Shown one piece after another: positions 1 to 13,100 of a DNA stretch of 64,000 nucleotides. The stretch spans positions 229,671 to 293,670 of the forward strand of contig VZSF01011128.1 in the NCBI GenBank assembly GCA_013398295.1, given 5' to 3'. Each line of letters opens with the position of its first letter. The first letter of the stretch is position 1. The notes beneath the pieces are model-generated. The model saw only the letters and a list, made by a program, of their open reading frames with translations. It had not been told where the DNA came from and did not search any database. Both the position numbers and the translations under genes were made by a program. This stretch comes from Chionis minor. Lineage: Eukaryota; Chordata; Aves; Charadriiformes; Chionididae.

Positions 1-800
1 TTTGTTTGTTTAATTTTCTTTAAGAACATGCGTGTTCCTTATAGTCATTTACTGTGGGAGTTTTCTGGTTTGTATCACAATTAGTAGCAAGAAAGAGGTC
101 AGTAAATTTTGGTTGAAATATGAAACACTCGGCTACTGCCCTTCTCGGATATTTGTCATCGTTTTAGACTGCACGATGGAAGTTTCATTTTAACTTTGTT
201 TTAAAATTTTGGATTAATCTTGGGTTTTGTGTGCGCAGATGAAAGCGGATTAAAGCTTTGATTCATTACTGTGCTTGCTGGTGCTTACGAAAGGTCAGCT
301 CTAAAAATCTCACTAATCTATTGCAGTCTTCTAGCTGATATATGGTCTCTCTAGAACACCACAGTGCTCTAATGCATTTCATTATTTGGGGAAATCCCTT
401 ATGAAGATCTGGAACTCAAAATCAACTTCACTGTAGCATGTGCTGAGTATCCTTGTTCACGCATACCTTTTGCTGAAGCCCTAAGTGTTTGACTGTGATA
501 TTGTATGGGATTGGTCTTACTGGTTCTGTTGTTATGTCATCAAACCTTAGTCTTTACATACTATTAGCCTCCTGAGTAAAATCCCTAAAAGTATCTGCTA
601 CTTTAGAGCAGAAAAATGTCATTCATTCTTCACAGGTTGGTTTTGGGTGGGGGTTTTTTTGGTGACAAGTTCATTATCTCAGAATATAATTGTTAGTTAT
701 ATCAAAGGCAAAGCAGTGTGTTAAAGAAACTACAAACCTGAGGAGTGAACCTGAATCAGTGTGTAAGATGATAATAGAAAGTGTGGCCACAGAAAAATCC

Positions 801-817
801 TTTTTTTTTTTTTTTTT
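801..817 (+). repeat. T17 homopolymer
   Basis: Seventeen consecutive T with no retroposed gene sequence attached. Confidence 0.85.
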
Positions 818-2110
818 GGACAGTAGGCCTACATTTAGAATTTCATAGTTATGTATGATGTCTGAGAAGTCAGTTTTGTATTTTCTACTGCTGTGTTTTT
901 AGGGCTTGACCTTATGCTTGTTTCAGTCAGTGGCAAGTTTTCCGTCTGACATCGTGGGGCCAAATACAGCATATAGAGATATTAGATACAGTATTTGATC
1001 TCACAAAAACCTGCCTGCAAGTGTGTACTTTGGGGTTTCTGTACAGGGTTTTCCTATTCATTATTGCATTTTTATCCTGTTGGAAAATATGCCTAATTTA
1101 TATTTTTGGTACCAAGGCTATGCATTTGAAATTAAATGGATGAACAAAGAAGGTATAGCAATGGGACTCTGAGGAGACTGGGGTTGTAACTGGGGACAGT
1201 CAAAGAATTCAGCTAAAGAGAATGAGCAAGTACCCTTCCCAGCTTTTTGTCTTTTTATTTAGACAATTTAAATTTATTTTAACTAATACCTGCTGATGAA
1301 GTTTGGTTTTGTTTGGTTTTTGTATTACAGCCTAAATAATGCTAGCACTGCTTGGTTTTATATGCTTTACTGCATCTTAGTTATAATGATGATTTTTACA
1401 GATGATGATATTTCAGGTGGAGATTATGATTATTGATGCTTAAATTGGGGGTTTGGATAGTAAACAATTTTCTCACAAAAACTTAGTCACTCATGTTTTC
1501 ACACAATATTAAATTTCATAGGTATTAATTAAATGGAGTAATTAGTTCCATTATTCAAAACACAATTTAGCTGTTTAACAAAAATAATCAGCCATCTCGA
1601 TAAAAAGTGTAGCTGTATTACACCTTTGTCATATTTAGTACTTATTGTGATGCATAGATTTTTAGCATGGACATGAAGAAATATTTGCTGAAGAGCAAAG
1701 ATCATAATTTTACCGCTCAATGAACACATAAAATACAGTTTCATTTATGTTTAGATCTAATTAAAGTTAGATTAATTAGGTTCAGATTAATCCAAGTCAC
1801 TAAATCCCCATCTCCATGATTGTGTTACTAACAACTTAATGTAGGGCTTGCTGCAAAAGGAATCACTGGGCTAAAAATGTCTCTCCCTCCTCCTTTTCTT
1901 TCTGCAAGCTTAATTTTAAGCTAGATCATGTCTTTAATCCTGTTTACAACATGGCTCTATGCATACTCTTACAAGCTCAACAGATTGCTCATGAATCCTG
2001 TGAAGGGGGCAGGGACCTTTTTGAGTGGTGGAAGGGGGAAAAGTTGCATAGAATCTTCTGGAGGAAATATCTCTCAAAGCATTTAAATTAATGGTATGAC
2101 AATACCAGTT

Positions 2111-2125
2111 GGGGGGGCGGGGGGG
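2111..2125 (+). other. G7-C-G7 run, possible G-quadruplex
   Basis: Seven G, one C, seven G. The run can be divided into four G3 tracts with 1-base loops, so it is a possible quadruplex on the coding strand of intron 1. Confidence 0.5.
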
Positions 2126-2916
2126 AGGAAGAATAATTCTATTTATTCTGTTGGACTATAGATAGCTATGTGCAACCCAGGCTTGTACAGACCCCCAGCT
2201 ACTGGGGCAAGTGGTTAGTATACCATAAACCTGTAAGAGAACTGACTCAAATATCTAACCTTTTTTAATCCTAAAGGCTTGTGTGGCTCGATTAGTATGG
2301 TCTGTACATCTCTCTGAAATTTTTGAAGTACAGCAGAATTTGCTTTGATCTCATACCACTGTAACATTTGCTGGTTTTTACCAAAGAATTGAATTGTCTT
2401 GCATAGTTCTGCTTGTCAGCTTGACTTCTGCAGAATACCTGCAGCCCTAATTAAAGCAAAGTCAATATATTTTTAAGAACTCTGAATTCTGTAAAATTTT
2501 GTGCTTCATCAGCAAATGAAAATTCAAGTTACAGTCTGTTTTTAAAAATCAAGTTCCTGACCTGACCTGATAGAAAACTCTTTGAAAGTGCCTTAAAACT
2601 GCAAAATTCTAAGCCAATACTGGATTTATAATGATTTCTACTTAATTAAAAAACAACACCAAAACCAAACAAAACAAAAAACCACCCAGAAAACAAATGA
2701 AAAACCTAAACCAAAACCAATTCCTTTCCTGCCAAAAGCCTGATTTGCCGTTCTGGATTCCTGAAACAATTGTTTCTAATTTCAGTCTCAAGGCAGTCTT
2801 GTTAAGTGGGTGAAAAAATTGTTCCAAGGATCTTAGAATAAATACAAATAACAAATACAAATTATATTGGAAAGCAATGAAGAATTACTATTGTAATAGT
2901 AAAAGAATCTTTACTC

Positions 2917-2929
2917 CACACACACACAC
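2917..2929 (+). repeat. (CA)6 microsatellite
   Basis: Thirteen bases of alternating C and A. Confidence 0.85.
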
Positions 2930-5900
2930 TTTAACACTATGATGACTTATAAAAATGCGTCTCTTATTTTTCCTTTCCTCCCCCTTTTGTTTCTTTTAAA
3001 ATAAATCAGAGTATATTAAATAGAAGCCAGATTGTTCAGATTATATATTTATATAACCTTATAAAATATGCTGAATGGGAACATATCTACATGGACACTA
3101 AAACCCTATAGTCTGGTTCTATGTAAACAGCATAAGCACATTGCTCAGAGTCCAAATACTTATTCTGGCATTTGAAAATTATCTGAATTGGTAGTGATAA
3201 ATATGGTGGAGTAATACAGTCCCTCTAATGTTCCCCTTTTCAAGCTAGAAAGCTGCTTTTTGACATTTAAGACTCCCACAGGGTTTACCTAACTACCTTA
3301 GTGTGCTGTGTGTTTTGCACAGTTCAGAGCTTATTACCCAAGGCAAGATTTTATTTACATGGAATAGCATTGCTGAAAGTGTAGATTAGGATCAACAGAA
3401 ACATTGAACTGTAAGTCAGGGAAGAAAAAGTGAAGATTCTTGATTGAGCAAGGTAATGTTCATAAAAGTAAAGGCAGAATCCCACAGAACCTATGGAGCA
3501 CTAGTGAGAACACAGCAATTGCTGTTTGGCTCTTTTCTTATACGCCTAATATTCTCCATCTTCTTTTGGTTTTTTCACATTCTTTGTTTTCTAATTTATT
3601 TTCTTCCCTAAGGCTTGCAGCAGTTGACTTTATTTTCTTGCAGGTCTGCAGTGGGAAAAAACCAAAACTGGAAACTACACATAATATTTAAAAATAGTAA
3701 TAGTGATAATAAAATAATAATATGATCAATAAATTATGAAAAGTACATCTGATGGAATAAAACCTCCAGTAATGGCATTCTGAGATGGCTGGTAAGGTTT
3801 GTGTGCTACACAAAATCTGGTATCCATTTGAGAAGTACTCTGCCTAGTGACTTAACTTACCAAAGCACAAATTTCCAGAAAGGTACATTTGAAAATATTG
3901 GGAAATGGAATATCCATCACTTCTCCAGGGTGCTTGTTCTTATGTTTATGCACATTCACTGATGGGTTTTTCAGCATCCTGTTGCTTGTTTGTTTTTTTT
4001 AAAGCACCTAATTTCGATCTTTAAGTTTCAAATGGTCTTTCACTGCTAAATTAAAGAGCTTTGGTTCCTGATATTTTCTTTCTTTGAGCAGGCACTAATA
4101 AATTGTAGCTGTATCACTTAAGTCTTATTTTTGGTAAGTTAAATGAATTGAGGAGATTCTCATTATGTTCTTCTAAATAGTGTACCATTTTTATGCATTC
4201 TCTCAGATTATTTTTAACATCCTAAAATTGTAGGCGTCAAAATTGGGTGAAGTATTTTAGTACCACTCTGCCCATGGTACATCTGGAGGTAAAACAACTC
4301 CCTTATTTCTGTCAGTACATTCTTACATATTTATCTAAGGATCAAGTTATGTCTTTCACCATAGCTTTATATCCTGGGGCTCATATTAAGTTACTGGACC
4401 ATCTCAAGTCTTTCACAGAGTATCTGATTTCCCTGATGTGTGTCCCCATTCTGAAAGTATGCCCTAAAGTCTTCATTCCTGAATGTGTAAAATATATTTG
4501 GCCATTTAAAAAATGCATTTATTTGAATGGGTCAGACTTATTAAATGATTCAGATTGTACTGTACAATTGCCCTAACATCAACACTATTTACATTTTTAC
4601 TGATCTTTCTGTAATCTGTCCATTTTACTTGCAGCAACCTTACATTTAATACCAGCTGAGATTATTTTAATGAAGGACAGAATGAAATTGTGGTAATTGC
4701 ATGTCAAAAATGAATCACCTGCCAATGGATAGGAATAATGAAGATACAGGAAAGAATTGGTTCAAAGGAAGCAATGAAGAAAAGATTGATAAGATTATAA
4801 TGATACAAGAATAGAATTAAATAGGGTTCAAGAATGACTTGCAATGTAAAAATGAGGATTTTACTCTTGCAGAAGCAGTCAAGGTGTGAACACAGGATGC
4901 TGGAACTGTATATGAAAGGGAGAAGGGAATACAGTGTCTCTTATGTAGTTACGAGAGGAGAAAATGCAAGAAAAACAAATAATAACTGAAATTAGACATC
5001 ATTTGGCCTGCTTCTCTCTTTTAAAGATTCATTTCAACATCACCTTAATATATTCTTTTTTATAAATTTAAAATACACCAACCCTCCCCCCATTCTTCAG
5101 GGATCACAATTTGGGGATTTTTACGCTGTTTTTTGAGTCACATGTACTATTTCAATGATGTTTTGTTACGTATATAAGATTTCTTCTTTCTTTCCCCCCT
5201 CTGTTACCGGGAGGAGCCTGTTGGTGATGGCAACCTCAGCAATGCTGGGTCTCAGAAGCTTGCAGCGTCAAGTCACTAGCTTCCTGTTTTGATAACTGGG
5301 TTTCATATATTGTATAGGTTCAAAGCCTATGATATAGGATCCAGTTTTGTGTATCATATTTTCTCATTAATAATTTTTCCAGATATACTTTAATTTTAAA
5401 AAAAAATCTTCCCTCACTCTTGCAAATAGATTGATTATATTCTCCTCACAACCAAGAAAGCTTTCTGCATTGTTGTTGAGATGCAATCCCAGTTAGACAA
5501 GATCGTTTCCTAGAGATGAAGTTTTGCATAATGTCTCATTATTACTTGAACAGGAATCCCCTGGCTTTCCTTCGGAAGTTAATTAGAGTCTGTGCAGGGA
5601 ATGAGTCAGACTGAATTGTGTGGCTGAGATTGTGTGTTGATTACAGAACTGAAATCCTACTAATGGCTTCTCTTAGTCTGTGGGTAAAAGCAATCACTGA
5701 CTGGTATTTTAACAATAAATTAAAAGCTGTGAAATGTCATTTTAAGAAATACTTTGCTTAAAATAACATTATGAAAATAATATACACCAAAAAATGGTGG
5801 CCTTCATGCTCTTCCATATTTTTGGCTGGACATATTTTGGAGTCTGTGACTCCAGGACCTGAACTTGGGACAGTCTTTTTTTGAAGGTTTAAAAATTACT

Positions 5901-8838
5901 TCATTGAGATGAAAATGCTGTGAAGCTGTAAATCCTTTCTAATATTATAGATCACATAAATTGGTTCAAAATACTTGTAAAAGAGAATATTTTAAAGACG
6001 TGCAGATGAAGTGTTTTGTGCCCTCTTACTGAGGCAACAATTGCATTTTGACTTATGTATTTTGACTCTTAAAGTGAACCAGGAATGAAAAGAAGATTTT
6101 TGTTATTTCCTTCCTTTCTATCAGAGAAAGCCCAGGCGAAGGCCTTTGAGGAGTCCTGGGTGGCTATGACATGTAGAAGTTATCATAGGTGATTGTGATG
6201 GAAAGCTGAACACAGAAGACTTTGGAGCTTTCTCTCACAGAATGCAGTGTATTTTACAGACAGATGAGGATAATCTTCCTATGAAAACTTCACTCATTAA
6301 TAATACTTTGAATAATGGTGTGATGGCTGCAGAGCTCTCCCAGATGGTATCAGAGGATTTATTATCCCATTGATACCTGTATATTTTACTTTCCACTGTG
6401 CGATGATTCTCTTTCAATTTGTCAGTTCCTTCCTTTTATATCAGTTGTCAGCTGCAGTTCAACAGTGATGTTTATTAGTATATTATAAGGAATTTTTTAA
6501 TATATGCATATATTTTCAAAGGAGGAGAGCTTTTCTTATATTGACAGAATGAATTTACACATAACAAATTTGGTTTTATACTAGCAGTTTCTTGGCAAAT
6601 TAAAAGTTTCTAGCAAAGGTGTATTTAGATGATCCTTAGACCATCATGGCTTCATCAAAATACTATCCCCAGCTCAGACGCTATGTTGCATTGAATGCTA
6701 AATTTGCAATATGCTGCAGACAGTGTACCTTCTTTCCCAGGCAATGTGTGTCTTTTGCTTAATAATTGATTAAATCAGTATTAGATGAGAAAAAAGCATA
6801 CCCAGCACACAACCAGCAGTGTCAGCCTTGACCATTGCCTCCTAATGTCAGAGCCCAGAGGGTACTAATAAGCTTTAATTGCTGTTACCAGCCTCACCTG
6901 GGGCTTCCAGTTACCTACTGCCCAGGAGCCTGGTGGAAACCCAGCCTATGCTGTAGCTGCACTGGTCTCCAGCCCTGCTCCTTAGATAGACCTTGGGCCT
7001 GTGCTGTATGTAGCTTGTCTCCTAGCTGGACCCCTTGGATGATGTACATCATAATCTTGTCTCTCATCCTGTCTCCTTTTGTTCCTGACTGGCCTCCCAG
7101 GACCTTTTTCATGACTTGCCCTGTCTGTGACTGTTGATGGACCCTGTTACCAACACCCAGTTCTGCCTGTTGCATTTCGATGCTGGGGTCTGCACCCTGT
7201 CGGTTAGGGCCCTTGCCAGCACTGGGGTCACCCTTGGCTTCCAGCTCACCTTCCCTTAGGGAGCAGCCAGCTCTTGCTGATCCCTGATATTTAGCCTGGG
7301 AAAAGTAAAAAATCACACTGAAGTACAGATCCAAGTCAAGAAGGAACTATAGTTTTGTAGTATTTGTGTAGTTCTAGTCTAAAGCCTTGAAGATTACAGA
7401 ATGACTGATATTTCAGATGAGCCATTTAAAGTCATCACAACATAACAGAAAAGTAATGAATATAACTGACAAATCCATGTTTTCTGCACAATGCTGTTAT
7501 TCATATAAATGCCAGTCAAGGAGGAAAGGGGCATTTTAGGTGCTTTCTCCTTTTTTGAATAGCTTTTTTTTTAACCAATGTTTTAAGGATTATCCCAGGT
7601 CTATATCGGCGGCAGACTGTTCCCTCTGAAGTTTCGCTTTGCTGTACTGCTCCCTGCACTGTGTGATGTTGGTCCTGCCCAATCTTCTTATTTGCTTTAC
7701 CGAAGAAAACATCTTGGAATGGGAATTTGTTATCCTCTTTCCAAGCACCATGCACTAAAGTGTCTTAGCATCTGCTGTAGTTCTTCTTCCATCATACAAT
7801 TTAGTGCTAGGTTATATAGTTGTCTTACAACCCACTACCTATGTCACCCTTTCCCATTTTGCTTGCTATGTCATGCAGATATAGAATTTATATATTCTAT
7901 AATTCTAATCTATAATTCCTGCATTGGGAAATCATAGTATATAAATAAAGTCTCCATAGGAGATTTAATTTTAAATCATATTTTTGATTGTGCAAGGATT
8001 ATATCTTCATACATATGCAGAATTCCAAGGTCTTTCCACATCTTCAGACCTTCATTTGTCATGTGTTAACCGTGCTAACAGCAAAGTTAGAAACTTCTGA
8101 AGCACGTATACTATCATTGTGCCCTCGCTTCACCCTTTGACTCAGTTTCCACATTGTTACACTTAATAATACTTCAGAATATTACCTGTAAAACCTCTGA
8201 GAGCTAGTGAGCAAAAAAGCTCAATACTTTCATTTGCAAGATGGCTGCTTAAAACTAGGATTTTCTCCTAGCTTGCTGGAAAACTTAAGTGTCACGACAC
8301 TTCTGAAAAGCAGGACCCTTTTAGTAAGTTCATTACTGTATGTGTTCACTGGAGAGTGACTGGCTCTATCGATAAAGTATGGGTATGAAATGGACATGTC
8401 TTGATATTTGAAGCAAAATTCAGAAACCTTTCAACAGCTGAGATTGGTAATATGAGGACAATGGCAATATGGAGAACTTGTGTGCTATTGCTTCAGTCCT
8501 ACTGTTTCCTTCCTCTCTCTCAGTTCTGTCATTAAACGAAAGAATTACAAAATAAGTTCAGCACAGAGATGGGAATGTTTTGACTGAATTTTAGGCGCTC
8601 CTTTTTTTCCCTATCTTTTCATGTTCAAACCTTGAAAGTACCTACCTCGTGCTTTGCCAAGAGGGCTCCCAGCTTCCCTCTTCCCCTATTACTCTCATAG
8701 CAGATTCCCTGGGAACTACTAATTCAGAAATTAAGTTGCATAGCTGAACACTGAAATTACTTCAGAGATATAAAAATACACGCAGATACAAAATAATTGG
8801 TGCTTATATGTTACTATGAATTAAGTGCTGTAGCACAA

Positions 8839-9296
8839 GATCATAGAATCATAGAATGTTAGGGGTTGGAAGGGATCTCTGGAGATCATCTGGTCCAACC
8901 CCCCTGCCAGAGCAGGTCCACCTACAGCAGGTGGCACAGGATGGCATCCAGGTGGGTTTGGAATGTCTCCAGAGTCGGAGACTCCACCACCTCTCTGGGC
9001 AGCCTCTTGCACTGCTCTGCCACCCTCAAAGGAAAGAAGTTCCTCCTATGCTGAGATGGAACTTCCTATATTCAAGTTCGTGCCTGTTACCTCTTGTCCT
9101 GTCACTGGGCACCACTGAAAAAAGCCTAGCCCCCTCCTCCTGGCACCCTCCCTTTAAGTATTTGTAAGCATTTATGAGATTCCCCCCTCACTCTTCTCTT
9201 CTCCAGACTAAAAAGACCCAACTCCCTCAGCCTTTCCTTTTAAGAAAGTTCCAGTCCCCTAATCATCTGTGTAGCCCTTTGTACCTTCTCCAGCAG
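8839..9296 (-). mobile_element. CR1 LINE 3' end, 5'-truncated, minus strand
   Basis: On the + strand the element opens with two copies of the CR1 3' octamer in reverse complement (tcatagaatcatagaat). It continues with the typical CR1 3' terminal sequence (ggttggaagggatctctgga, then tctggtccaaccccc) and runs into the C-terminal coding remnant, where the consensus block around ctccaccacctctctgggca is recognisable. It stops near 9296 at ttctccagcag, so only about 0.46 kb remains of an element several kb long. This is normal for CR1, which integrates by target-primed reverse transcription and usually truncates at its 5' end. Frames are broken, so it is a fossil. It lies in antisense orientation to CNKSR2 in intron 1. 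Subfamily not determined. Confidence 0.93.
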
Positions 9297-11505
9297 TTAA
9301 CAGGTGGCTCATCTTTGACTGTCCAGATGACAGGTTAAAGATGAGCAGTTACTAGATTTTCCTGCCGCAGTCATTTAATCCCCTCATTTTTCATCTGTTA
9401 ACAATAGAGTTGCATTTTGATAACAAGTTTAATTTGTCTGCTAATGATTCATTTCAGTACTTGGATATCTACATCCATTTAGGAAGCTGTGGTCTGTACA
9501 CAATACAGGAAAAATATTGAAAAAAGAGCATGATTGAGTTTAAGTGCAATTTTCATCACCACTGTTTTACAAGTAATTGCTTAATTTGAGCATTATATGC
9601 TCCTATGTTAAACTGTATTATACGTAACCACATTTGTCTTTTGTCTGCAGAGTTGAAACATAATGCAAAATAAATAAATCCTTACTAGAGGAGATCAGGA
9701 GGGTATTCTTTACAGGAAATGCATCTGGAGCATTGTCTGAAATGGAAGTGTTAGCTGACAGTTTATGTAATAAATTGGCGGACAATTTATTATTATTAAA
9801 GAAGAAATTTTTACAAGCCGTCATACTGAAATAGTTCTAAAAGTTCTGAAACCAAAACAAACAAAACAGCCCCGAAACACAACAAAACCTCAAATGTGAG
9901 AACTGATATATAATCTTTTATTCAAATAAGTCCTAGTACAAGAGGGATAGAAGATTGCAAATGAGATATAGATCTTTTAAAGGGATTGACACATGACTGT
10001 GGTATACGGGAGAAATAAATCTGATTTCCCTGCTAGGCAAGTTTGGTAGAAACTACTGTTAAGAATTAAGAGTTACATGAATAAGTATGATACATTGGGA
10101 AGAATTGATATGGTTTTTATAAATAGACTCATTTCCCCTAAATATATCAGAGTTCTATCTGGGAGTTGGTGAGCATGCAGATAAAGGCATCTTTGATCTA
10201 GTTGATATTATTGCATGTATATTTTCAGAATACTTCTGTCAAGACTTCAGAAGATATCAAAATATTGAGTGGAGCGAAGGGGGAGGAGAAATCCTTTTGT
10301 GAATGAATGCTCATTAAAAATAGGAAAGGAAAGCTAGACTTCAGATGAGGCTTCACATTTATGGACTATAACCAGCATAATTCCCTGAGTTTTGTGCTAT
10401 CTTGTTTAACAACATCTTCTGGCTACCAGGAAACTAGTGGTCTTAGACAAACTTCTAAGTCCAATGTAATAGGTCATTCTTCCCTTCTTCTCATGGTAAG
10501 ATTCTCTTAAGTTTTATAGACCAGGTTTAACTGCAGTTGTTAGATTTTATTAAATAAGGGCATAAATTTGTTTCCTCCCTCATTCATGAGAAATGGCAAA
10601 AGGAGACTCTTTCCTTTGAAAATGAAGCCTGAAATTTTAATTTTGTATTTTAATTGTATTTCAATTTTTGTATATCTTTAACTTTTTTCAGGTAGAGGAA
10701 TTGTAAACCTTACATAAAATGTCACATTTACATTTTACTCCTTCAGGTATCTGTATGTTTGAAATTTTTCATGTGTAACTTGTTGTGCTTTTGATGGGTG
10801 AAATACGTGTGCATTGGTTGAAATTGTTTAGACTGTTTGGGCAGATTTATACAGTAATGCCATTGCTAGGTTTGACAACATTGATGACTTCTGCAGTTGC
10901 AGTGGTCATTTTACGAAGCAGTTTCTGGGAGGTGATTTGGCTTTAAAATTACTTAAAATGAAAACTGGCTGGCTTCTTGTACACCTTCTGACTACGCTCT
11001 CCAAATGGATTTGCTGTTATTAGATTGTTGCATGCTGCCTACGAATGACTTTGGTAGATTGTAGAAGAAAATGAAAGAATTCAGGATACGTGTAGTAAAA
11101 GAACATTTCAGCCTCTTTGAGATATCTGATAGGGGATTCCTATGAAGACAGTATTACAGATTAAATGAATATGACATGACTGCCGGAGTAACAGATGAGC
11201 ATTAATGAACATTCCCTCTTTGTAACAGCAGAATGTCTGATGCATAATGGTTGGGTCTCTACAAGCAGTGCTTCGTAATCTTCTCAACAGTATCATCCTT
11301 TGAGTCACTCTTTCCAAAATTCCTCTGGGCATTCTGTCTTAATGTTCCAGTTATAAATATGAACTATGACTTTAGCTTATCATGTATAGGGGGCAAAAAA
11401 AACCCCACAAGCAACCAAAGTTCAACAATCCAGCAGCCAAATCTGCAAGTGTTTGTCTACTGATTATTTTTAGTGTGTAAAACCTGAGGATCAACAAGGG
11501 TTTTT

Positions 11506-11515
11506 GGGGGGGGGG
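11506..11515 (+). repeat. G10 homopolymer between T and A runs
   Basis: Ten G flanked by T5 and an A-rich run. A low-complexity tract prone to slippage and sequencing error. Confidence 0.8.
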
Positions 11516-13057
11516 AAAAAAAGATACTAAATATTGAAATCACCTTTCCATAGCTCCTAACTATTTTTTTTTTAAAACAACAATATCCCCACCTCAACAC
11601 CCCTCTTCTAATTATTGGTTGCTTCCTCCAGTTCTTGTTCTTTACACTCTGAAACCTTGCTGTGTTTTTCCTTCTATGGCAAAACTGCACACTTAATCAT
11701 ATGGGTTCGCACTTTCACGTTTACTTTTGTTAATGCATGTGTGGTATTTATAGTCTTAATAGTTGTGCACAAAGTTTCACAGGCCTGAAAATGTACATTA
11801 AAGTTAAATAAAGTCTGAGGTAACAGCAGATTATTTTGTGTTATATAACAAGCACTGCAAACTTGCTAGAAAAATGTGATAACTTTGGTGATCTGATAAA
11901 ATTGATAAATGTGACAACGCTCAATTTTACACTGTATTAATATAATGTGACATGAAAAGTGCCTGGTTAACCCAGAAATTATGCTAGCAACTTATACTGG
12001 TAGTTGCATATATGCTAAATTCAGTGGCAGTGAATTAAATCTCTCCTAAGGCACTTGAAATTGCCAAGGCAAAGGATAATTCTTATGAAAGCTTGTATGA
12101 GCAGATGTAGCTGGAAAAGAGAAGTGTTCCTATGGGACACCTCACTTGTTATATACAACTCCACTTTATTATTTGCTTGTGTATAGTTCTGTCATAAAGA
12201 AAACCTCTTGATCAGAAACACTTGAGATTCTCTCGTCGTGTCCTCACTGCTACTATTCCTCTTTCATTTTTTTCCAAATAAGTTTCTTCAATGTAAACCC
12301 AGCAATTTCTGATAAATCTGGAACTGAAATCAGTATTGTAGTGAGTTGAGCAGAAAATGAGAGCACCCTCAATATGATCATCCAAGTTCTGTGAATTCTT
12401 TTCTGGAAAATGAGAAAGTGAAAAATGCTGATGGAGCAGGATGCACTGCACAAAACACTTAGAAGCAATATGTGTAATTTTTCCGAGTGGTGCTGTGACA
12501 GTGTTGTTCTGCTGACTTGATTTTGAACTTCAAGATCTTAGTTTGTCAAATAAAGAACTAAGTTTTGCATCATTTCGGAAAAATTAATTAAGCAACACGA
12601 TCCTGCATCTAATTGTTCTGGAAAGTAAGATGCATATCTCTCTCTATTTTTGGCCACTCTACATGAAAGTATTGTTTAGGGAAAAACGTACTAGAATATG
12701 AACCAAAATGTGGATGGGTAACACATCTTGTAGGCTCTGGGTTTAAAGAGAATCCAATATGGCATTCCAGACTTCTAAAATAAATGAAGACAGTCAGCTT
12801 TTAGAGTGCACTTCAGGTCACTTTTATTTGTGGCAAAATAGAAGCAGCATTGTTTGGCTTAGCAGTAGTAAAGCGTATTATTAAGAAAACTAACAGGTTT
12901 ACAACAGAAAGGAAATCACCACAGTTCTTTGACTAATTTTAGTATTAAAAATATTGAAAATTTATCTCCCAATTCACTTGAGATTTGTATTTCCCTTCCT
13001 TACAGCCCCATCTTATTGCTGTCAGGAAGTCATCTCTTGGATATTAAAGTACTCAGG

Positions 13058-13100
13058 TTTTCCCTTTTTCCCTTTTTTCTTTTTTTCTTTTTCTCCCTCT
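13058..13100 (+). repeat. 43-base pyrimidine tract
   Basis: An unbroken C/T run on the + strand. It is followed by ctaactaatg and ccacacag, so it resembles a branch point and 3' splice site, but no exon-like open frame with a matching donor was recognised after it. Confidence 0.7.

Noticed and set aside
4247..4576. 109-codon + strand open frame
   Set aside because: No family resemblance, intronic position, and length within chance expectation.
6835..7334. Overlapping 100- and 139-codon frames on opposite strands
   Set aside because: They lie in a GC-richer block where stops are rarer. Simultaneous open frames on both strands indicate composition rather than coding. No protein or repeat family recognised.
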